A program made the translations under genes and the position numbers. This document shows, one piece after another, positions 54,890 to 64,000 of a stretch of 64,000 nucleotides of DNA. Origin of the DNA: Anaeromicropila populeti (GTDB taxonomy: Bacteria; Bacillota; Clostridia; Lachnospirales; Lachnospiraceae); NCBI RefSeq assembly GCF_900112775.1, contig NZ_FOYZ01000003.1, positions 1 through 64,000 of the forward strand, in the 5' to 3' direction. A model generated the notes under the pieces. It saw only the letters and a list, made by a program, of their open reading frames with translations, made no database searches and was not told where the DNA came from. Positions within the stretch are counted from its first letter, which is position 1; every line of letters begins with the position of its first letter.

Positions 54890-55169
54890 TTCATCAACTC
54901 CTTTCTAAAACCCTCAAAATATGACATAATTTTACCACTTTATTGTTTATAATTACATTTTATATCTTGTTCTATATATTAACACCATTATTTTTCATTG
55001 TAAACATATTTTTATCTCTTAATAATACTATTTGACAGATTGGAAATCCTGTGTGCTACCACTTCTTTATTTCATCAGCAAATCACAAAAAACCATACTG
55101 ATATAAAGTAACAAGAGTTTCACTTTAAATCAGTATGGTTTTATTACAAAGGTTTTACTTATTCATTTA
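54890..55169. other. Intergenic region upstream of the YbaK-like gene
   Basis: The 280 bases contain the terminator of the lipoprotein gene (55087-55141) and an AT-rich upstream region with a TAAAAT near 54929. No T-box, trp leader or other riboswitch signature was found. I see no coding sequence. Confidence 0.4.
55087..55141 (-). terminator. Terminator after the lipoprotein gene
   Basis: AACCATACTGAT and ATCAGTATGGTT pair with an inner TAAAGT/ACTTTA, and six T residues follow on the minus strand. Confidence 0.8.
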
Positions 55170-55805
55170 CTATGCAAGCGTAGCTATACTATTAACAAAC
55201 TCATCTCTTATATCTTCCTTATCCGGAGTATAGCTGATAATAACAGCAACCATATATTTATCCATCTTATATGTATAATACTCCTGATACATTCCACCAT
55301 CATAACCTGAAAGTTTTAAACAATGAAATGTTTTGCCAGCAAGTTCCTCTGTGGTTCTGTCTACCACTTCATATCCAATAGATTCCACTTGAAGCAAACT
55401 ATCTTCTAACGTATCCAGATACTCTTCTTCTGTATACTTTGTACCTCCTATTGACAATGCCAGATTCTCATAAACTAACTGAGCATTTATCATGTTTTCA
55501 GCGTCTGCTGCCATAAATCCATATACCGTTTTAAGCTCAGCTGCTGCTTTCATTGCTTCACTGCTGTTTCCTTTTAATTCACTCATTGTCTCGGCACCAG
55601 CACCTATTACTTCTGCAATCTCTTCGTCTGTAGCTATATTCCAGTCATCCTGAATCTCAAACTTCATGTCAAGCCATGTATTTTCAAATACATTTTCGTT
55701 CCACGTTCCAATGGAAAAACCAGAGTCTGATTTGCCCTTACAACCAGTTAAAGCTGTTACAACTACTAGCATTAAAACTAATATTATTTTTCTTTGTTTT
55801 TTCAT
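55170..55805 (-). CDS. Lipoprotein of unknown function
   Basis: The 211-residue product starts MKKQRKIILVLMLVVVTALTGC, a lipobox TALTGC signal. The mature part has a helical insert (about 60-100) and a beta-rich domain with GYEVVDRTTEELAGKTFHC and YTYKMDKYMVAVIISY. It ends FVNSIATLA. It could be an outer-surface binding protein of the PsbP/DUF-like class, but no family is recognised. GGGGAAAG precedes the chosen ATG. Confidence 0.7.
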   Translation of the reverse strand: MKKQRKIILVLMLVVVTALTGCKGKSDSGFSIGTWNENVFENTWLDMKFEIQDDWNIATDEEIAEVIGAGAETMSELKGNSSEAMKAAAELKTVYGFMAADAENMINAQLVYENLALSIGGTKYTEEEYLDTLEDSLLQVESIGYEVVDRTTEELAGKTFHCLKLSGYDGGMYQEYYTYKMDKYMVAVIISYTPDKEDIRDEFVNSIATLA

Positions 55806-55845
55806 GTTTCTTTCCCCTATTCTAAAAAAGTTAGTACAATTAACA

Positions 55846-55874
55846 ATTCTATCATACTTTTCCAAATATATCAA
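55846..55874 (-). promoter_or_regulatory. Promoter of the 55-kb lipoprotein gene
   Basis: TTGATA and TAGAAT are 17 bases apart on the minus strand, 41 bases before the ATG. Confidence 0.55.
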
Positions 55875-55936
55875 CAAAATAATAAACCTGTATTTGTACA
55901 TACTAGTTGTAACAAATTATGAAAGGATGAATTTTT

Positions 55937-56134
55937 ATGTCACATACGTTTTATTGTCCAAAATGTAATAAACTTGTTGCCGATTGTGGAATGGCTGACG
56001 AGCATGAACAGCCTTTTTCCTTCTCAAAAACCTGTTCCTGTGGTGAGCCGGTATCTGGTTCTTGTGGAAGTAAGCACACCTTTGACCCCTCCAATGTCAT
56101 TCTAAATGCTTTCTCCATTAACAGTGTTATATAA
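55937..56134 (+). CDS. Small Cys-rich protein, possible zinc ribbon
   Basis: The 65-residue protein has CPKCNKLVADCG and CSCGEPVSGSCG, six cysteines in two close groups, likely binding one or two zinc ions. AAAGGATGA precedes the ATG and a terminator follows. Size and spacing support a real gene, although no family is recognised. Confidence 0.65.
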   Translation: MSHTFYCPKCNKLVADCGMADEHEQPFSFSKTCSCGEPVSGSCGSKHTFDPSNVILNAFSINSVI

Positions 56135-56152
56135 GATTTAACATTGAAAGAA

Positions 56153-56188
56153 AAAACAGTGCACTTTATCCTGCACTGTTTTCATTAT
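56153..56188. terminator. Bidirectional terminator at 56.2 kb
   Basis: AACAGTGCA pairs with TGCACTGTT and T-runs follow on both strands, ending the convergent small Cys-rich gene and the reductase gene. Confidence 0.8.
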
Positions 56189-56211
56189 TTAAAGTTTCAG
56201 ATTTCTGGATT

Positions 56212-58701
56212 CTAAATAAAAAGATTTACGTTAGATTCTTCTGCGTCTCCCAAATAAGAGGCAACTCCAGCAAACTCTACTCCGTCAATTAATTCTTCTT
56301 TGGTAATTCCCATAACATCCATAGACATCGTACATGCAACAAGTTTGATACCATTTGCCATTGCCTGTTTCATCAAAGCCTCCAATGAATCCACATTTTT
56401 ATCCTTCATAACTTTTTTCATCATAACAGTACCCATACCTGCCATATTCATTTTAGACAATTTTAGTTTTTTTGTTCCCCTTGGCATCATCATTCCAAAC
56501 ATACTATCTAAAAATGGCTTTTTCACAGGTACCTTGTTTTCTTTTCTTAATGCATTTAATCCCCAGAAGGTAAAAAACATGGTTACCGGCCGTCCCATTG
56601 ATGCCGCTCCATTTGCAATTATGAAAGAAGCTAAAACCTTATCCAGGTCACCACTAAAAACAATCAGTGTTTTCCCCTGAGGAAGTTCTGTTATATTGTT
56701 GTTTATCGCTGTGTTACATGTTTCAGAACCCTTTTTTATATAAACAACATTTTCTTTATTCTTTCTTTCCACTTTCATCAATGTATTTCCAGTTCTTTTG
56801 CACCAGGAATCTATATCATTAGCAAATCCCATGTCTGTTGCTGATACCTGCAACACTTCTGATTCCTTCATTTCACAAATTGCTTCATGTACCTTCATGA
56901 TTGGCCCTGGACATTGAAGTCCACAGCAGTCTAATACTTTAATTGCTTTACTTGACATAATAGCACCCGCTTCCTCTCTGTCAGCTGGCTTCTTCACTTC
57001 CAGCTCTATACTGCCCTTCTTATCCATATGATGCATTGACTTATAAAAAGCAGTTCCACCAGATAACACTGCCACCTTTTGAAATCCATTTTGCATCAAC
57101 ACTCTGGCCGCGTTATAAGAACGTACACCAATTGCACAATACGGTACAATTAGCTTATTTTTATCTAATTCATTGATTCGCTTATGAACCTGACCTAGCG
57201 GAATGTGATAGGAGCCGGGTATTGAAAATACCATTCGTTCCATTTCCTCTGTTACATCTAAAACTACATAATCATCCCTTTTTGTCTCATCCTTCAAAAG
57301 ATTATCTAATTCATCCCATTCGATAAAAGAAACTAATTTATTTAAAACATTTTCTGCAACAAATCCTAACATATTTACAGGATCTTTTGCTGATGAAAAT
57401 GGTGGCGCGTATGCCAACTCCAGTTCTGCCAAATCATAAATTGTTCCATTCAGCCTCATGGTTGTAGCCATCGTGTCAATTCTTTTATCTACCCCATCCT
57501 GACCGACTATCTGTCCTCCCAGGATTTTTCCTTCTTTGTCAAATAGCATTTTTAATGTAAGTGGAGTTGCTCCAGGATAATATCCTGCGTGGGACTTTTG
57601 ATTAATTATAATAGTAAAATAGTCCTTATTCTTCTGTTGCCCGATTGCCTTTAATTGCTTTTCATTCATCCCAACACTGGCTGCATTCAGATCAAACACC
57701 TTCGCAACTGCACTTCCCATGGTTCCCTTATATTTCTTTTTGTCTCCTGCCAGATTATCCGCAAGAATGCGTGCCTGCTTATTTGCTGGTCCAGCTAGTG
57801 GGATCATGGTTTTATTTTTCAGAACATAATTGTCAACCTCAATAACATCTCCAACTGCATAAATGTCTTTTGCAGAGGTCTGAAGAAATTCATTTACAAC
57901 AATTCCTCCTTTTTCATTTAACTGAATCCCTGCTTCCTTAGCCAGTTGGCTGTTTGGCCTCACACCAATGGATAAAAGAACCATATCTGCTTTTAATGTT
58001 TTTCCACTGGACAAAGTAATCTGAGTGGTACCATTCTCAGATCGAAATTCCTTTACTCCATCTCCCAACACCAGATTAATATGATTCATTCTCATATTTT
58101 CATGCAAAAGATTAGCCATTTCATAGTCCAGTGGAGCCAGGACCTGATTTTGCATTTCAATTAATGAAACCTGAATTCCTGCTTCATGAAGATTCTCTGC
58201 CATTTCAAGACCAATGAATCCACCGCCAATTACAACGGCAGACTGTGGACTTTTCTGCTCTATATAGGTTTTAATTCTATCCGTATCTGGGACAGTCCAT
58301 AAAGTAAAAATATTATCTGCATCAATCCCTGGAATTTGTGGACGGATAGGAGAAGAACCTGTTGCTAAAACCAAATTATCATACTTTTCTTCATACAGTT
58401 CACCAGTTTTCAAATTTTTTACTTTTACCATTTTTTTATCTGGCAAAATCTCTACTACTTCATTGGATACTCTTACATCTATATTAAACTTATTTTTCAT
58501 TGCAGCAGGTGTTTGTAAAAGTAAGGCATCTCTGCTCTTGATAACATCGCCAATGTAATAAGGTAATCCACAGTTTGCATAAGAGATATATTCTCCTTTT
58601 TCAAACATAATGATTTCCATGGATTCATCTCTTCTTCGCAGCCTGGCTGCTGTCGTTGCACCACCTGCGACACCACCTATAATCAACGTTCTCTTTGCCA
58701 T
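56212..58701 (-). CDS. CoA-disulfide reductase-like protein with rhodanese, TusA and DsrE domains
   Basis: The 829-residue protein has four parts. About 1-445 is an FAD/NAD(P) pyridine nucleotide-disulfide oxidoreductase with GGVAGGATTAARLRR and Cys44 in ISYANCGLPYY. About 455-555 is a rhodanese domain with Cys in VPYCAIGVRSYNAA. About 575-650 is a TusA/SirA domain with CCGLQCPGPIM. About 665-829 is a DsrE-like domain with LVACTMSMDVMG. It should handle CoA disulfide or persulfide and pass sulfur between its own cysteines. Start at MAKRTLIIG has AAGGAG seven bases upstream. It is a single gene behind a palindromic site. Confidence 0.9.
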   Translation of the reverse strand: MAKRTLIIGGVAGGATTAARLRRRDESMEIIMFEKGEYISYANCGLPYYIGDVIKSRDALLLQTPAAMKNKFNIDVRVSNEVVEILPDKKMVKVKNLKTGELYEEKYDNLVLATGSSPIRPQIPGIDADNIFTLWTVPDTDRIKTYIEQKSPQSAVVIGGGFIGLEMAENLHEAGIQVSLIEMQNQVLAPLDYEMANLLHENMRMNHINLVLGDGVKEFRSENGTTQITLSSGKTLKADMVLLSIGVRPNSQLAKEAGIQLNEKGGIVVNEFLQTSAKDIYAVGDVIEVDNYVLKNKTMIPLAGPANKQARILADNLAGDKKKYKGTMGSAVAKVFDLNAASVGMNEKQLKAIGQQKNKDYFTIIINQKSHAGYYPGATPLTLKMLFDKEGKILGGQIVGQDGVDKRIDTMATTMRLNGTIYDLAELELAYAPPFSSAKDPVNMLGFVAENVLNKLVSFIEWDELDNLLKDETKRDDYVVLDVTEEMERMVFSIPGSYHIPLGQVHKRINELDKNKLIVPYCAIGVRSYNAARVLMQNGFQKVAVLSGGTAFYKSMHHMDKKGSIELEVKKPADREEAGAIMSSKAIKVLDCCGLQCPGPIMKVHEAICEMKESEVLQVSATDMGFANDIDSWCKRTGNTLMKVERKNKENVVYIKKGSETCNTAINNNITELPQGKTLIVFSGDLDKVLASFIIANGAASMGRPVTMFFTFWGLNALRKENKVPVKKPFLDSMFGMMMPRGTKKLKLSKMNMAGMGTVMMKKVMKDKNVDSLEALMKQAMANGIKLVACTMSMDVMGITKEELIDGVEFAGVASYLGDAEESNVNLFI

Positions 58702-58785
58702 AACCATTCTCCTTTATTGTTAATTTCTTAACTAGTTTGCAGCTACACTTCTAACTCTTATTATATCCGCTTTAAAAAATATTTC

Positions 58786-58800
58786 TGTAACTTTGTCACA
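58786..58800. promoter_or_regulatory. CRP/FNR-like palindrome upstream of the reductase
   Basis: On the minus strand TGTGAC-AAA-GTTACA is an inverted repeat with one mismatch. It lies close to the -35 region of the reductase promoter (TATAAT at 58765-58760), where a redox regulator could act. Confidence 0.35.
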
Positions 58801-58845
58801 AACAAATTATAGCAATAACGAGAATGGCTTTATCCTAATAATTAC

Positions 58846-60930
58846 TTAAATCTTAAATTTCTCAATTAATGCTCTTAGCGAGATTGCCAAATCTGATAAA
58901 GATTCGCTGGCATTTGAAATCTCCTCAATGGAAGCGGTCTGTTCTTCCATGGAAGCAGACACCTCCTGAGTTGACGCAGCGTTTTCTTCTGCTACTGCTG
59001 CTAACGACTCGATTAACTGCAATACCTCTGATTTATGTAATTCCATCAACTGACTAGCTTTATCTATTAATAGAATTGCATTTTCTACATCCCCTATTAA
59101 TCTTGATATTTCATTAAACTTATCTTTTGTGTCTTCAACACTTAGTTCCTGTTGATGAACAAGTCCTTTGGCATCGGCCATTATCTTAACTGCCATATCT
59201 GAATCCCGCTCCAGTTTCTGAACCATATAGTCAATTTTCTTTGTTGACTGAGCAGACTGTTCAGCCAGCTTTTTAATTTCTTCTGCAACGATGGCAAACC
59301 CTTTCCCATGTTCTCCTGCTCTTGCTGCTTCTATAGCTGCATTTAATGACAATAAATTAGTTTGTTCCGCTATATCTGCAATGATATTACTGGCTGCCGC
59401 TATTTCTTTGGAACTCTCACTTGTCATTAAAATACTTTGATAAACCTTTTGAGATGCTTCACTGTTTTGCTTTGCATTTATACTCAAATCATTGACAATT
59501 CTTAATCCTTCTCTGATACTTCTCTCGGTTTTTGTTGAAGCTTCAGATACTTCATTAATATGGTTTCTGTTATCGTCAATTATTCTGCCCAACTGCATCA
59601 CTTTTTCAGCACCAGTCGTTGTACTTTCCGCCTGTTCACCTGCACCCATTGCAATTTCATTCATTGTCCGTGCAACCTCTTCTGAGCCAGCAGTCAGTTC
59701 CTGGGAATTAGCTGTCAATTCTTCTGAGGAGGAAGATACCTGCTCAGATGAAGTCACAATTTCTTTTATAATCATTCGTAGGTTTTCAATTACTAACTGC
59801 ACTGATTTTCCAATTTCACCAACTTCATCTTTTCTGTTACTATACTTAGATAATACATTATTCGTAAGTCGATATTCTGCCAGCTCACTGGCATTGTGAA
59901 CAACTGCCATTAATGGTTTCGTAATAGAAGTTGATACAACATAGAGAAGCACAATAGAAAGCAAAATGATAATAATAATGGCTGACAATGCAAAACTTCT
60001 CAGTGCATTTATTCCTTTAAATGCTTCTGCCACATCTTGCTCAATAATTAATCCATCATATTCGCTTCCCACTTTTACAATACTTAACGAACCATAAACT
60101 GGGTTTTTTAAATAATCTTTATATTTGCCTACGTAACAATAATCATTATTTTCATTTGCAATTTCTTTAGACAGAAACTGTGAAGCACTTGTTGAAATAG
60201 TTTTATTTAGAGCAGCTGCTTCCTTATAATCCCCTAGCTTTGTATTGGACAATAAAAGTCCGTCTTTATTTATCAAATAAGCATCTCCTGTTTCACCAAG
60301 CTTTTCTATTCCCTGATGAACAATGGAATCAATCCTGTTTTGATCAAGTAGTAAGTTTATAGTTCCAACAATTTGACTACTATTGTTTTCTGCATAAACT
60401 GGTGCGCTTAATGTCATCATATTATTCTGAATAATATCGGAATAAAATAGCTTTGACCAAGTTATTTGTCCTTTTAGTGCACTTTGAATATACTCTCTAT
60501 CCTTTAAATCTGCCTCTTTAAACTTTTCCTTCATATTTACCGCATAAACGACTTTACCAGCAGCATCTGTTAAATAAATATCTGTATACCCATATTCTTT
60601 CTGGGCAATCGATAAATACTTATCTATACTATTCAGTGCTTCTTCTTTTTCGCTTTGACTCGAAGCATTTTCTATTATAACCTCCATATTATTTACTACA
60701 CTATTGGAAGTTGAAAGAGTTGCTGCATCTCCATTTCTCTCAGAAAAATAGGACTCTATCTGCTCCTTAGTAAGTGTTGAGAATACTGTATTTGATTCTA
60801 AAACAGCCGTTCTCATTTCCTGACTGGCATAAAGAAAAATAAATATTGCAAGTACTATCGTAGGTATTAATCCTGTTGCAATATACAAAACCGCTAACTT
60901 ATTCTTCATTTTTAAATTTTTCAATATCAT
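58846..60930 (-). CDS. Methyl-accepting chemotaxis protein with dCache sensor
   Basis: The 694-residue receptor has a membrane helix (about 12-35), an outer double-Cache domain (about 45-290, with [15 protein letters not shown] and [13 protein letters not shown]) and a second helix (about 310-335). A HAMP and a methylated signalling domain with [20 protein letters not shown] follow. dCache_1 often binds amino acids. The start at MILKNLKMK has GGGTGGGGG upstream. A single gene between the reductase and the AraC regulator. Confidence 0.93.
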   Translation of the reverse strand: MILKNLKMKNKLAVLYIATGLIPTIVLAIFIFLYASQEMRTAVLESNTVFSTLTKEQIESYFSERNGDAATLSTSNSVVNNMEVIIENASSQSEKEEALNSIDKYLSIAQKEYGYTDIYLTDAAGKVVYAVNMKEKFKEADLKDREYIQSALKGQITWSKLFYSDIIQNNMMTLSAPVYAENNSSQIVGTINLLLDQNRIDSIVHQGIEKLGETGDAYLINKDGLLLSNTKLGDYKEAAALNKTISTSASQFLSKEIANENNDYCYVGKYKDYLKNPVYGSLSIVKVGSEYDGLIIEQDVAEAFKGINALRSFALSAIIIIILLSIVLLYVVSTSITKPLMAVVHNASELAEYRLTNNVLSKYSNRKDEVGEIGKSVQLVIENLRMIIKEIVTSSEQVSSSSEELTANSQELTAGSEEVARTMNEIAMGAGEQAESTTTGAEKVMQLGRIIDDNRNHINEVSEASTKTERSIREGLRIVNDLSINAKQNSEASQKVYQSILMTSESSKEIAAASNIIADIAEQTNLLSLNAAIEAARAGEHGKGFAIVAEEIKKLAEQSAQSTKKIDYMVQKLERDSDMAVKIMADAKGLVHQQELSVEDTKDKFNEISRLIGDVENAILLIDKASQLMELHKSEVLQLIESLAAVAEENAASTQEVSASMEEQTASIEEISNASESLSDLAISLRALIEKFKI

Positions 60931-61031
60931 GACCCCCACCCTGTTCATATTTTTCTTTTAATGAATAACTATGCATTATCAGTGTATTCCTTTTATACAT
61001 CTGAAGTAAAATTAAATAATTTCTTTCTTTA

Positions 61032-61059
61032 ATAATACCACAATTTGTATATATATCAA
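61032..61059 (-). promoter_or_regulatory. Promoter of the dCache MCP gene
   Basis: TTGATA and TATTAT are 16 bases apart on the minus strand. Confidence 0.5.
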
Positions 61060-61124
61060 GTATTTTCCTACTAATTTACTAGTCAACTTGACCAATAAAT
61101 TACTTTTTCACCCTCCTCAAATTA

Positions 61125-61153
61125 TTGAAAATTGTGACTTTCTGTGGTATACT
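61125..61153 (+). promoter_or_regulatory. Promoter of the AraC gene
   Basis: TTGAAA and TATACT are 17 bases apart, giving a 5' leader of about 40 bases. Confidence 0.65.
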
Positions 61154-61200
61154 TTTTTAATCAGGTACTGTTAACCAGCAAGTTGAAAGGAGGGAGCTTA

Positions 61201-62079
61201 ATGGTAGCAATGACCTTGAATGCTTTTACAAAAGATACTAGTTTTCCTTTTTATATCCAATATGGTTTTCATGATACGAATTTGTACATACATACCCACG
61301 CTGATTTCTCTGAACTGGTAATTGTACTTCAAGGAACAGCTCTACATATAGTTGATAATAATTCCTATCCCATCAGAAAGGGAGATGTTTTTGTTATTTG
61401 CAACAATACATCTCATGGATATGAGAACACTTATGATTTCAAAATATGCAATATTATGTACCGCCCTGAGCTATTATCATCAGAACTGGATCTTCGCAGT
61501 CTGGCAGGTTATCACGCACTTTTTGTTTTAGAACCTTATTTATCTATGGAACATAGTTTTCAAGGCAGGCTCAAATTGAAAATGAATGATTTTGATAATG
61601 TCAGTAATATGATTTCTTGTATGATTACAGAATATGCCGAGAAGAAAGAGGGCTGGAAGGCCATACTTATTTCTTATTTTATTAAATTAGTTGTTATTTT
61701 ATCCAGAGCATACAGTTTTACCTCTTCTGTTGAAAAATGTGACATCATTCAGATTGCCAAATCTGTTTCTTATATAGAAAATCACTACACGGAAGCCTTG
61801 ACCATTAAGGATCTGGCTGAAATTTCCAATTTTTCTACTCGCCATTTTACACGGATTTTTAGGATTACTTACGAAACAACTCCAGGAAATTACATTCTCA
61901 GCTTAAGAATGCAGCATGCTTGTTCCCTTTTAAAAAATACGAACTTAACTATAACGGAGATCGCGCTGCAAAGTGGTTTTAGCGACAGTAATTATTTTTC
62001 AAGGCAGTTCCGAAAATTTTTCCATATTACACCATGTCAATTTAGAAAAATGAACCATCCAAATTATAACCATCAGTAA
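61201..62079 (+). CDS. AraC-family transcriptional regulator
   Basis: The 292-residue protein has an N-terminal cupin that probably binds a sugar (HTHADFSELVIVLQG, and HIVDNNSYPIRKGDVFVI). A C-terminal double helix-turn-helix carries LTIKDLAEISNFSTRHFTRI and LTITEIALQSGFSDSNYFSR. AGGAGGGAG precedes the chosen ATG, which is favoured over a start 19 codons earlier. It sits directly before the xylanase gene, so control of hemicellulose use is likely but unproven. Confidence 0.92.
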   Translation: MVAMTLNAFTKDTSFPFYIQYGFHDTNLYIHTHADFSELVIVLQGTALHIVDNNSYPIRKGDVFVICNNTSHGYENTYDFKICNIMYRPELLSSELDLRSLAGYHALFVLEPYLSMEHSFQGRLKLKMNDFDNVSNMISCMITEYAEKKEGWKAILISYFIKLVVILSRAYSFTSSVEKCDIIQIAKSVSYIENHYTEALTIKDLAEISNFSTRHFTRIFRITYETTPGNYILSLRMQHACSLLKNTNLTITEIALQSGFSDSNYFSRQFRKFFHITPCQFRKMNHPNYNHQ

Positions 62080-62100
62080 AAACTGGTGGTTGGTTTTTGT
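62068..62100 (+). terminator. Terminator after the AraC gene
   Basis: AACCATCAGT pairs with ACTGGTGGTT around AAAA, and GGTTTTTGTTTT follows. The stem overlaps the stop codon. Confidence 0.75.
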
Positions 62101-62190
62101 TTTACCGCTTCGGATGTTCCAATTTGTCATATGTTGTCTAAAACATTTTACAACTGGACATTATGTCCTATGGATAAACATGATATGTAA

Positions 62191-62219
62191 TTTTCATTTT
62201 GTCATACATGTTATATAAT
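62191..62219 (+). promoter_or_regulatory. Promoter of the xylanase gene
   Basis: A perfect TATAAT lies 17 bases from TTTTCA. Two similar elements, TTTGTCATATGTTGT (62123-62137) and TTTGTCATACATGTTA (62198-62213), may be AraC-type sites. The leader is about 135 bases. Confidence 0.5.
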
Positions 62220-62361
62220 ATTAGTATCATAAAACATGTATTTTCTATTTATGGCGACACTACTTTTAAGAAAGGGGGCATCAAAGTTCAATACTTGTAA
62301 CATGTTAACAGTGTAAATAGACTTTACACTAACTATTTATTTTAGACCAGGGGGTTCATTT

Positions 62362-64000
62362 ATGAAAAAATTTTTTAGTGCCTTTTTATCCTTAGCCTTA
62401 GTGTTAAGTCTGACAGCGATAGCACCTGCTAACAAGGCAGACGCTGCTGTTCCAAGTAATGCAACATTATTAAACACTTATGGTTCCATATTGGGACATG
62501 TTGGAACATGTGTCACACCATATCAATGGAACGATACAACTACACGAAACTTTATCAAAAGCCAGTACAACAGCATTACAATGGAAAATGAAATGAAACC
62601 AGATGCTGTTTTAAACTCTAGCACAATGTCAGTGGCTCAGGCTAAAAACATGGGCTATTACATTCCAAGCAATTACACAGAATCTACTGTTCCAACTTTA
62701 AACTTCAATACAATAGACAGTATGATGAAAAATGCATACGACAACGGTTTACAAATCCGTTACCATACCTTAGTATGGCACAGTCAGACACCAGACTGGT
62801 ACTTTAGAACTGGTTATACATCAAACGGCGGCTATGTAAGCAAATCTCAGATGAATGCAAGAATGGAGTTCTACATTAAATCTGTTATGTACCATGTATA
62901 TAGCAGCCAGTATGCAAGCACTGTTTACTGTTGGGATGTTGTTAATGAATACATTCATGCACAGAATTCTGGATGGCAGTCAATCTACGGTGCAATCAAT
63001 ACTAATCCTGATTACGTTAAATCAGCCTTCCAATATGCTTACCAGGCTTTAGAACACTTTAACAAACAAGACTCTGTATCCTTATTTTACAACGATTATA
63101 ATACATACATGGATTGTGACAAAATCATTACTATGATTAACTTCATCAATGCAGAAAAGAAAATCTGTTCTGGTGTTGGTATGCAGTCTCACTTAAGTTC
63201 TTCTTTCCCAAGTGCTTCTTATTATAAGTCTGCATTGGATAAATTTGTAAAACAGGATTGTGAAATCCAGATTACAGAATTAGATGCCAAGGGAAATAAT
63301 GATGTCGACCAGGCAAACTATTTGTATGACATTATGTCTGCTATCATTAGTGCTAAAAAAGCAGGTGGCAAAATCACTGCCATCACATGGTGGGGACTTC
63401 ACGATGGTGCTTCCTGGAGAACAGGAGAAAACCCATTATTATTTTCTAGCTTAGGTGTACAAAAACAATCTTATACATCTACCCTGCAAGCCTATTTTGA
63501 TAATTCATACAGTATTGCTGCTCCTTCTGTACAGCCTAGTCAAAGCACTTCACAGACAAGCAGTATGACAGAAATCGCAAAATCATACATGACAAAAATG
63601 AATTTAGTGAATACATGCCCAACTGGGGCAGACCAAAAACTGGCAGGCATTCAATATGGTTCTGCAACAAAAAAAACATACTACTCCAAAACAACAGGTT
63701 CCAACCGTTCCTGCAACGTGTTCTTACCGGCAAACTATAATTCTTCTAAAAAATATCCTGTAGTATACTTTTTACATGGTATCATGGGAAATGAAGATTC
63801 TATGTTAGGAAATGCAGTTGAGATTCCTACAAACTTAGCAGCTCAAGGAAAAGCAAAAGAAATGATTATCGTTCTTCCGAATGAATATGCACCAGCTCCT
63901 GGTACTGCTGTATCACCTGCTTTTAATCAGGCATATTTTGATGGATATGATAACTTCATCAATGATTTAACTGATGATTTAATGCCATATATTGAGCAGA
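62362..64000 (+). CDS. Secreted GH10 xylanase fused to CE1 feruloyl-esterase-like domain (partial)
   Basis: The frame is open from the ATG to the last base, so the gene runs off the window; 546 codons are seen. A signal peptide (about 1-28, ending NKADA) leads to a GH10 barrel (about 30-380). The acid/base is Glu196 in CWDVVNEYI and the nucleophile Glu306 in QITELDAK. A short Ser/Thr/Gln linker (about 385-402) leads to an esterase-type alpha/beta fold, YPVVYFLHGIMGNED, of CE1 type; its GxSxG Ser is past the edge. It should cut xylan and release ferulate. AGGGGG precedes the ATG. Confidence 0.93.
   Translation, partial: MKKFFSAFLSLALVLSLTAIAPANKADAAVPSNATLLNTYGSILGHVGTCVTPYQWNDTTTRNFIKSQYNSITMENEMKPDAVLNSSTMSVAQAKNMGYYIPSNYTESTVPTLNFNTIDSMMKNAYDNGLQIRYHTLVWHSQTPDWYFRTGYTSNGGYVSKSQMNARMEFYIKSVMYHVYSSQYASTVYCWDVVNEYIHAQNSGWQSIYGAINTNPDYVKSAFQYAYQALEHFNKQDSVSLFYNDYNTYMDCDKIITMINFINAEKKICSGVGMQSHLSSSFPSASYYKSALDKFVKQDCEIQITELDAKGNNDVDQANYLYDIMSAIISAKKAGGKITAITWWGLHDGASWRTGENPLLFSSLGVQKQSYTSTLQAYFDNSYSIAAPSVQPSQSTSQTSSMTEIAKSYMTKMNLVNTCPTGADQKLAGIQYGSATKKTYYSKTTGSNRSCNVFLPANYNSSKKYPVVYFLHGIMGNEDSMLGNAVEIPTNLAAQGKAKEMIIVLPNEYAPAPGTAVSPAFNQAYFDGYDNFINDLTDDLMPYIEQ

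Noticed and set aside
54890-55086. T-box or trp leader upstream of the YbaK-ABC operon
   Set aside because: No T-box core (AGGGTGGAACCGCG-like) or trp attenuator was found.
1-64000. CRISPR array, prophage, insertion sequence or toxin-antitoxin system
   Set aside because: No regular direct repeats, transposase, integrase, structural phage gene or cas gene was found. The HTH pair at 4.0-4.8 kb is the only phage-like trace.

Overview
The window is AT-rich, codon use is that of a low-GC Gram-positive, and it carries a large spore-formation gene set (spo0A, spoIVB, the whole spoIIIAA-AH operon, coat-type proteins, a SleL-like protein). It also carries a secreted GH10 xylanase joined to a feruloyl-esterase-like domain. 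This points to an anaerobic, endospore-forming, plant-fibre-degrading Clostridia, most like a Lachnospiraceae relative. No species is claimed. Nearly all genes lie on the minus strand and read leftward.

Layout. 1-290: tandem rRNA-type promoters firing off the left edge, so an rRNA operon should lie just outside the window. 0.3-6.5 kb: small accessory genes: a PH-like protein, two lipoproteins, a two-component system, two divergent HTH regulators around a palindrome, and a zinc-ribbon membrane protein. 6.5-16.8 kb: ssrA (tmRNA), smpB, rnr, an MCP, secG and the glycolytic run gpmI-tpiA-pgk-gapA. 16.8-20.8 kb: Na/phosphate symporter, a small spore-protein pair behind a sigma-G-like promoter, and glgA. 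20.8-25.0 kb: spo0A, spoIVB, recN. 25.0-35.2 kb: an atypical block inserted between recN and argR: putP, a 1287-residue Big_2 surface protein, a divergent membrane-tethered ECF-sigma-like protein, a lone C39-type peptidase, a LysM/GH18 protein that has lost its catalytic acid, and yebC. 35.3-48.2 kb: the conserved clostridial series argR-nadK-tlyA-dxs-ispA-xseB-xseA-nusB-asp23-spoIIIAH..AA. 48.3-64 kb: ydiB-like aroE, two MCPs, a TrpXYZ-type ABC transporter with a YbaK-like deacylase, a four-domain CoA-disulfide-reductase-like protein, and an AraC regulator beside the truncated xylanase.

How it works together. The central part links the starvation decision (Spo0A), mother-cell/forespore signalling (SpoIVB protease, SpoIIIA channel) and DNA repair/isoprenoid housekeeping in the order usual for Clostridia. 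The ssrA-smpB-rnr group is a ribosome-rescue and RNA-quality-control unit beside lower glycolysis. The AraC-xylanase pair at the right end looks like a hemicellulose-use locus continuing past the edge.

The most unusual item is the 26.8-34.3 kb block. A degenerate sigma-70 region 2/region 4 protein carries a transmembrane helix and a roughly 200-residue outer domain, and is transcribed divergently from a giant Ig-like surface protein. Next to it are two envelope-type proteins, one apparently catalytically dead. This may be an undescribed envelope-sensing and surface-display module. The link between these genes is inference from position only. All coordinates, motifs and promoter spacings were read by eye; no database search was run.
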